From a virus, in IMG/VR virus record IMGVR_UViG_3300018048_000062, positions 1-23,768 of that record: a stretch of DNA of 23,768 nt, one strand, 5' to 3'. Made by a program: the position numbers and the translations under genes. This document shows positions 22,080-23,768 of the stretch, one piece after another (positions within the stretch are counted from its first letter, which is position 1; each line of letters opens with the position of its first letter). The notes beneath the pieces are model-generated. The model had not been told where the DNA came from. It made no database searches and saw only the letters and a list, made by a program, of their open reading frames with translations.

Positions 22080-23141
22080 TCAGCGAGCGTTGCTGTACTT
22101 AAATGGGTTTTCGGCAAAGGCCATGTAGATGTATGTACCGCCTGATGCATTGGTGATAACACTAGACGTTCTTGCTTTGAAGCCGTTAGATAAAATGTCC
22201 CATACGTTGTTATAGCTTAGATATTCAGCACTTGAGTAGTTAGCCCAAATTGCTTTGTATGCAACATTATATTCATCACGGGCAACATCATACATATGCC
22301 AATCACCAGTGCTATCTGTCCGCTTGCTCATAATAAAAGCAGGTCTAAACCCTGTGTACACAAATGGGCCATCTGCATTACCGTTGCCGACATAACTAGA
22401 AAACTTTGAGAAACCTTCGACATTGTGGAAGCAGTAGGCGACATGCGTACTAGAACTTGCGAATCTCGACCCGCCAACAGTGAAAACATTTAATGTCGGC
22501 TCTGTATCGTCAAAGAATGTTGAGTCAGTACGCACCGCGTCAGAATTGTTAAACCGCAAATTCTTGGTAGCACCTAATGCACTATGATAGACCTTGTGAT
22601 CTGATCCACTTGTATCCCTACGCAAGAATAAAATGCAATCAGGCGCACTAGATAGCCCATGTCCTACTGTTTCGTTTGAGCCAGTTCCGGTAAATGTAAC
22701 AATACTAAACCCAGACTCCGTATTCGCACTCACTTGTGAGTCAATAGAGCCTTCCTCGTTCAATGTCGCAGAGCCGTTGGCTTTCCAGTTCCAAGCAACG
22801 TGCGTTCCTGTGTTGTCATTCCCTGCTGATTCAACGCCGTGAGTAAATCCATCAGAATCAAACGACTTTACTCCTTCTGATTTTGTTTGCTCTGCCGTTG
22901 TTTGATTTGATTCTAAGAGCTTAGTAACACCCCTGACGGAATCATATAGTTGATGATCTGCCGCAGAGTTTCTTTGCTTTATCCAGACCCAATCAGGTTG
23001 AAATCCGACCCCAGTTACAACCTTATCGCCAGATGTTCCTGAGTAGGCTACCGTATTAAAGTAATCCTCTGGACTGCTTCCCTGTGCAGGGTCTATCGCA
23101 GGATCGGGTAGGTTGGCTGTGCTGAGTGATAAATATGCCAT
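22080..23141 (-). CDS. Adhesin fragment or subunit: DUF7483-like domain
   Basis: This 353-residue protein begins MAYLSLSTANLPDPAIDPAQ and is DUF7483-like throughout: GVGFQPDWVWIKQRNSAADH, LYDSVRGVTKLLESNQTTAE, HVAWNWKANG, SIVTFTGTGSNETVGHGLSS, FSKFSSYVGNGNADGPFVYT, GFRPAFIMSKR and the end YMAFAENPFKYSNAR. It matches residues 175-531 of the 9609-11204 product, where the SPRY-like domain is fused in front. Here that domain is encoded upstream and ends with TAG; the frame is the same across the stop, and AGGAA around the TAG acts as ribosome site for this ATG. Cysteine of the family's YVAWCWKAG motif is Asn here (AWNWKANG). Confidence 0.8.
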   Translation of the reverse strand: MAYLSLSTANLPDPAIDPAQGSSPEDYFNTVAYSGTSGDKVVTGVGFQPDWVWIKQRNSAADHQLYDSVRGVTKLLESNQTTAEQTKSEGVKSFDSDGFTHGVESAGNDNTGTHVAWNWKANGSATLNEEGSIDSQVSANTESGFSIVTFTGTGSNETVGHGLSSAPDCILFLRRDTSGSDHKVYHSALGATKNLRFNNSDAVRTDSTFFDDTEPTLNVFTVGGSRFASSSTHVAYCFHNVEGFSKFSSYVGNGNADGPFVYTGFRPAFIMSKRTDSTGDWHMYDVARDEYNVAYKAIWANYSSAEYLSYNNVWDILSNGFKARTSSVITNASGGTYIYMAFAENPFKYSNAR

Positions 23142-23150
23142 GTCTAGTTC

Positions 23151-23768
23151 CTACGCAGGTGGATCGTACTTGAATGGTTGTTGGCCAAAGTTGACTACAA
23201 ATGTAGAACTAGCTCCTGAGTTACCATCCATGAACAATGGGAAGAAGTCGCCTAAACTAAGGTCAATACTAAATGATCCTTGTCCCGTACCATTCTTGTA
23301 AAACTCAATAGTCCCTGCATCCGCATCAACAGCTACACCAATCACATCACCTGCCGCAAATGAATCTCCATACGCTGATGTTGTTCCATTCACATCTTTT
23401 TGACCATCATTGAGATATCGGTATCGTATTAAAGTAGCACTGTATCTTAATGCTCCAATACCAAGATATGCGCTGTTACTTACCTCTACTGTTGCTTCCC
23501 AATAATATTGCCCTGACGATGGAATAGCCATTGTCCCATATGTCTCTGTTCCTGCGTTGTTTGTCGTAACACGTAAGTTTCCATCAGACAATGTTCCGGT
23601 AGGATTGTAACCACCATTAAAAGGATTCAACGTAGCAAAGTTATTCGTAGGACTGTCTGCAACGGTATCGTTATGGTCTAGGTTGACTGGTTGCCAATCG
23701 TTGTCATTACCAGACTGATCTAACCAGAAGGCCGCTTCTCTTGTGTCTGCAAAGGCGGCATAGATGTA
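23151..23768 (-). CDS. Adhesin, C-terminal part: DUF7483-like end plus SPRY-like domain (5' end beyond window)
   Basis: This is an open frame of 205 codons plus stop that enters from the right edge. A start further inside (a TTG at 23630) is not credible because the upstream codons are plainly homologous to a known neighbour: YIYAAFADTREAAFWLDQSG then NDNDWQPVN matches the end of the 11208-13778 adhesin. After ADSPTNNFATLNPFNG comes a SPRY-like domain, with TLSDGNLRVTT, SGQYYWEATVEVS, AGDVIGVAVDADAGTIEFYK and NFGQQPFKYDPPA. So here the LamG/DUF7483-type chain and the SPRY-like domain form one protein, whereas the paralogous locus has a stop at that point. The remainder, probably a large adhesin, lies outside. 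Confidence 0.82.
   Translation of the reverse strand, partial: YIYAAFADTREAAFWLDQSGNDNDWQPVNLDHNDTVADSPTNNFATLNPFNGGYNPTGTLSDGNLRVTTNNAGTETYGTMAIPSSGQYYWEATVEVSNSAYLGIGALRYSATLIRYRYLNDGQKDVNGTTSAYGDSFAAGDVIGVAVDADAGTIEFYKNGTGQGSFSIDLSLGDFFPLFMDGNSGASSTFVVNFGQQPFKYDPPA

Noticed and set aside
23151-23630. A gene starting at a TTG at 23630
   Set aside because: The same frame stays open to the window edge and its upstream codons are homologous to the C terminus of the adhesin at 11208-13778, so the TTG is an internal leucine codon.
4109-23768. Diversity-generating retroelement behind the variable fibre genes
   Set aside because: There is no reverse transcriptase gene and I see no template/variable repeat pair with adenine-biased differences. 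The differences between paralogues are spread over all bases and include length changes. A remote element outside the window cannot be excluded.
1-23768. tRNA genes, CRISPR arrays, insertion sequences, integrase or attachment sites
   Set aside because: None was found on either strand by reading; the direct repeats present are coding and lie at gene junctions or within paralogous domains, without regular spacing.

Overview
This window is a stretch of a tailed, contractile-tail phage genome of the T4-like (myovirus) type, most like the marine members that infect Pelagibacter, cyanobacteria and other marine bacteria. The evidence is an uninterrupted T4-order block of gp13, gp14, gp15, gp16 and gp17 (neck proteins, tail terminator, small and large terminase), AT-rich coding, gene ends that overlap or touch, and T4-type late promoter boxes (TATAAATA). 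Every gene I can support lies on the minus strand, so transcription runs from high to low coordinates. I see no tRNA, CRISPR array, insertion sequence, integrase or convincing terminator, and no gene-free stretch longer than about 50 bases.

Layout in the direction of transcription: (1) 23768-22080, a modular adhesin (partial at the window edge) and its in-frame-separated partner. (2) 22064-18516, small fibre-like proteins mixed with chaperone-like proteins. (3) 18532-15301, a first fibre cassette: a fibre with a carbohydrate-binding-like module, a 62-residue partner, one short 'AGP' protein, and three '-EIAG' proteins. (4) 15289-13803, a mini-ORF, a second fibre and its partner. (5) 13778-9609, a large multidomain adhesin (IPT/TIG, Ig-like, LamG-like, DUF7483-like) and its in-frame-separated SPRY-like/DUF7483-like partner. 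(6) 9593-4532, a 111-residue structural protein, a third fibre and partner, five '-EIAG' proteins and one 'AGP' protein. (7) 4492-4109, a tail assembly chaperone-like gene. (8) 4058-1, gp13 to gp17, with gp17 running off the left edge.

The 19.7 kb upstream of gp13 occupies the place where T4 carries its baseplate, short-tail-fibre and whisker genes (9-12, wac). Here it holds an array of paralogous small beta-rich proteins and larger adhesins. They fall into a few families defined mainly by conserved C-terminal endings: -(L/M)EIAG eight times, an AGP...VV ending four times, -AEL three times, and KYS(S/N)AR twice. N-terminal and central parts vary and are partly exchanged between families. The gene junctions carry near-identical short DNA repeats, and two adhesin genes are split in frame at reciprocal domain boundaries. 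My reading is that this is a recombining receptor-recognition array whose products decorate the baseplate or tail fibres, with several small chaperone-like genes assisting folding or attachment. The family assignments come from sequence recognition; the decorating-array function is inference.
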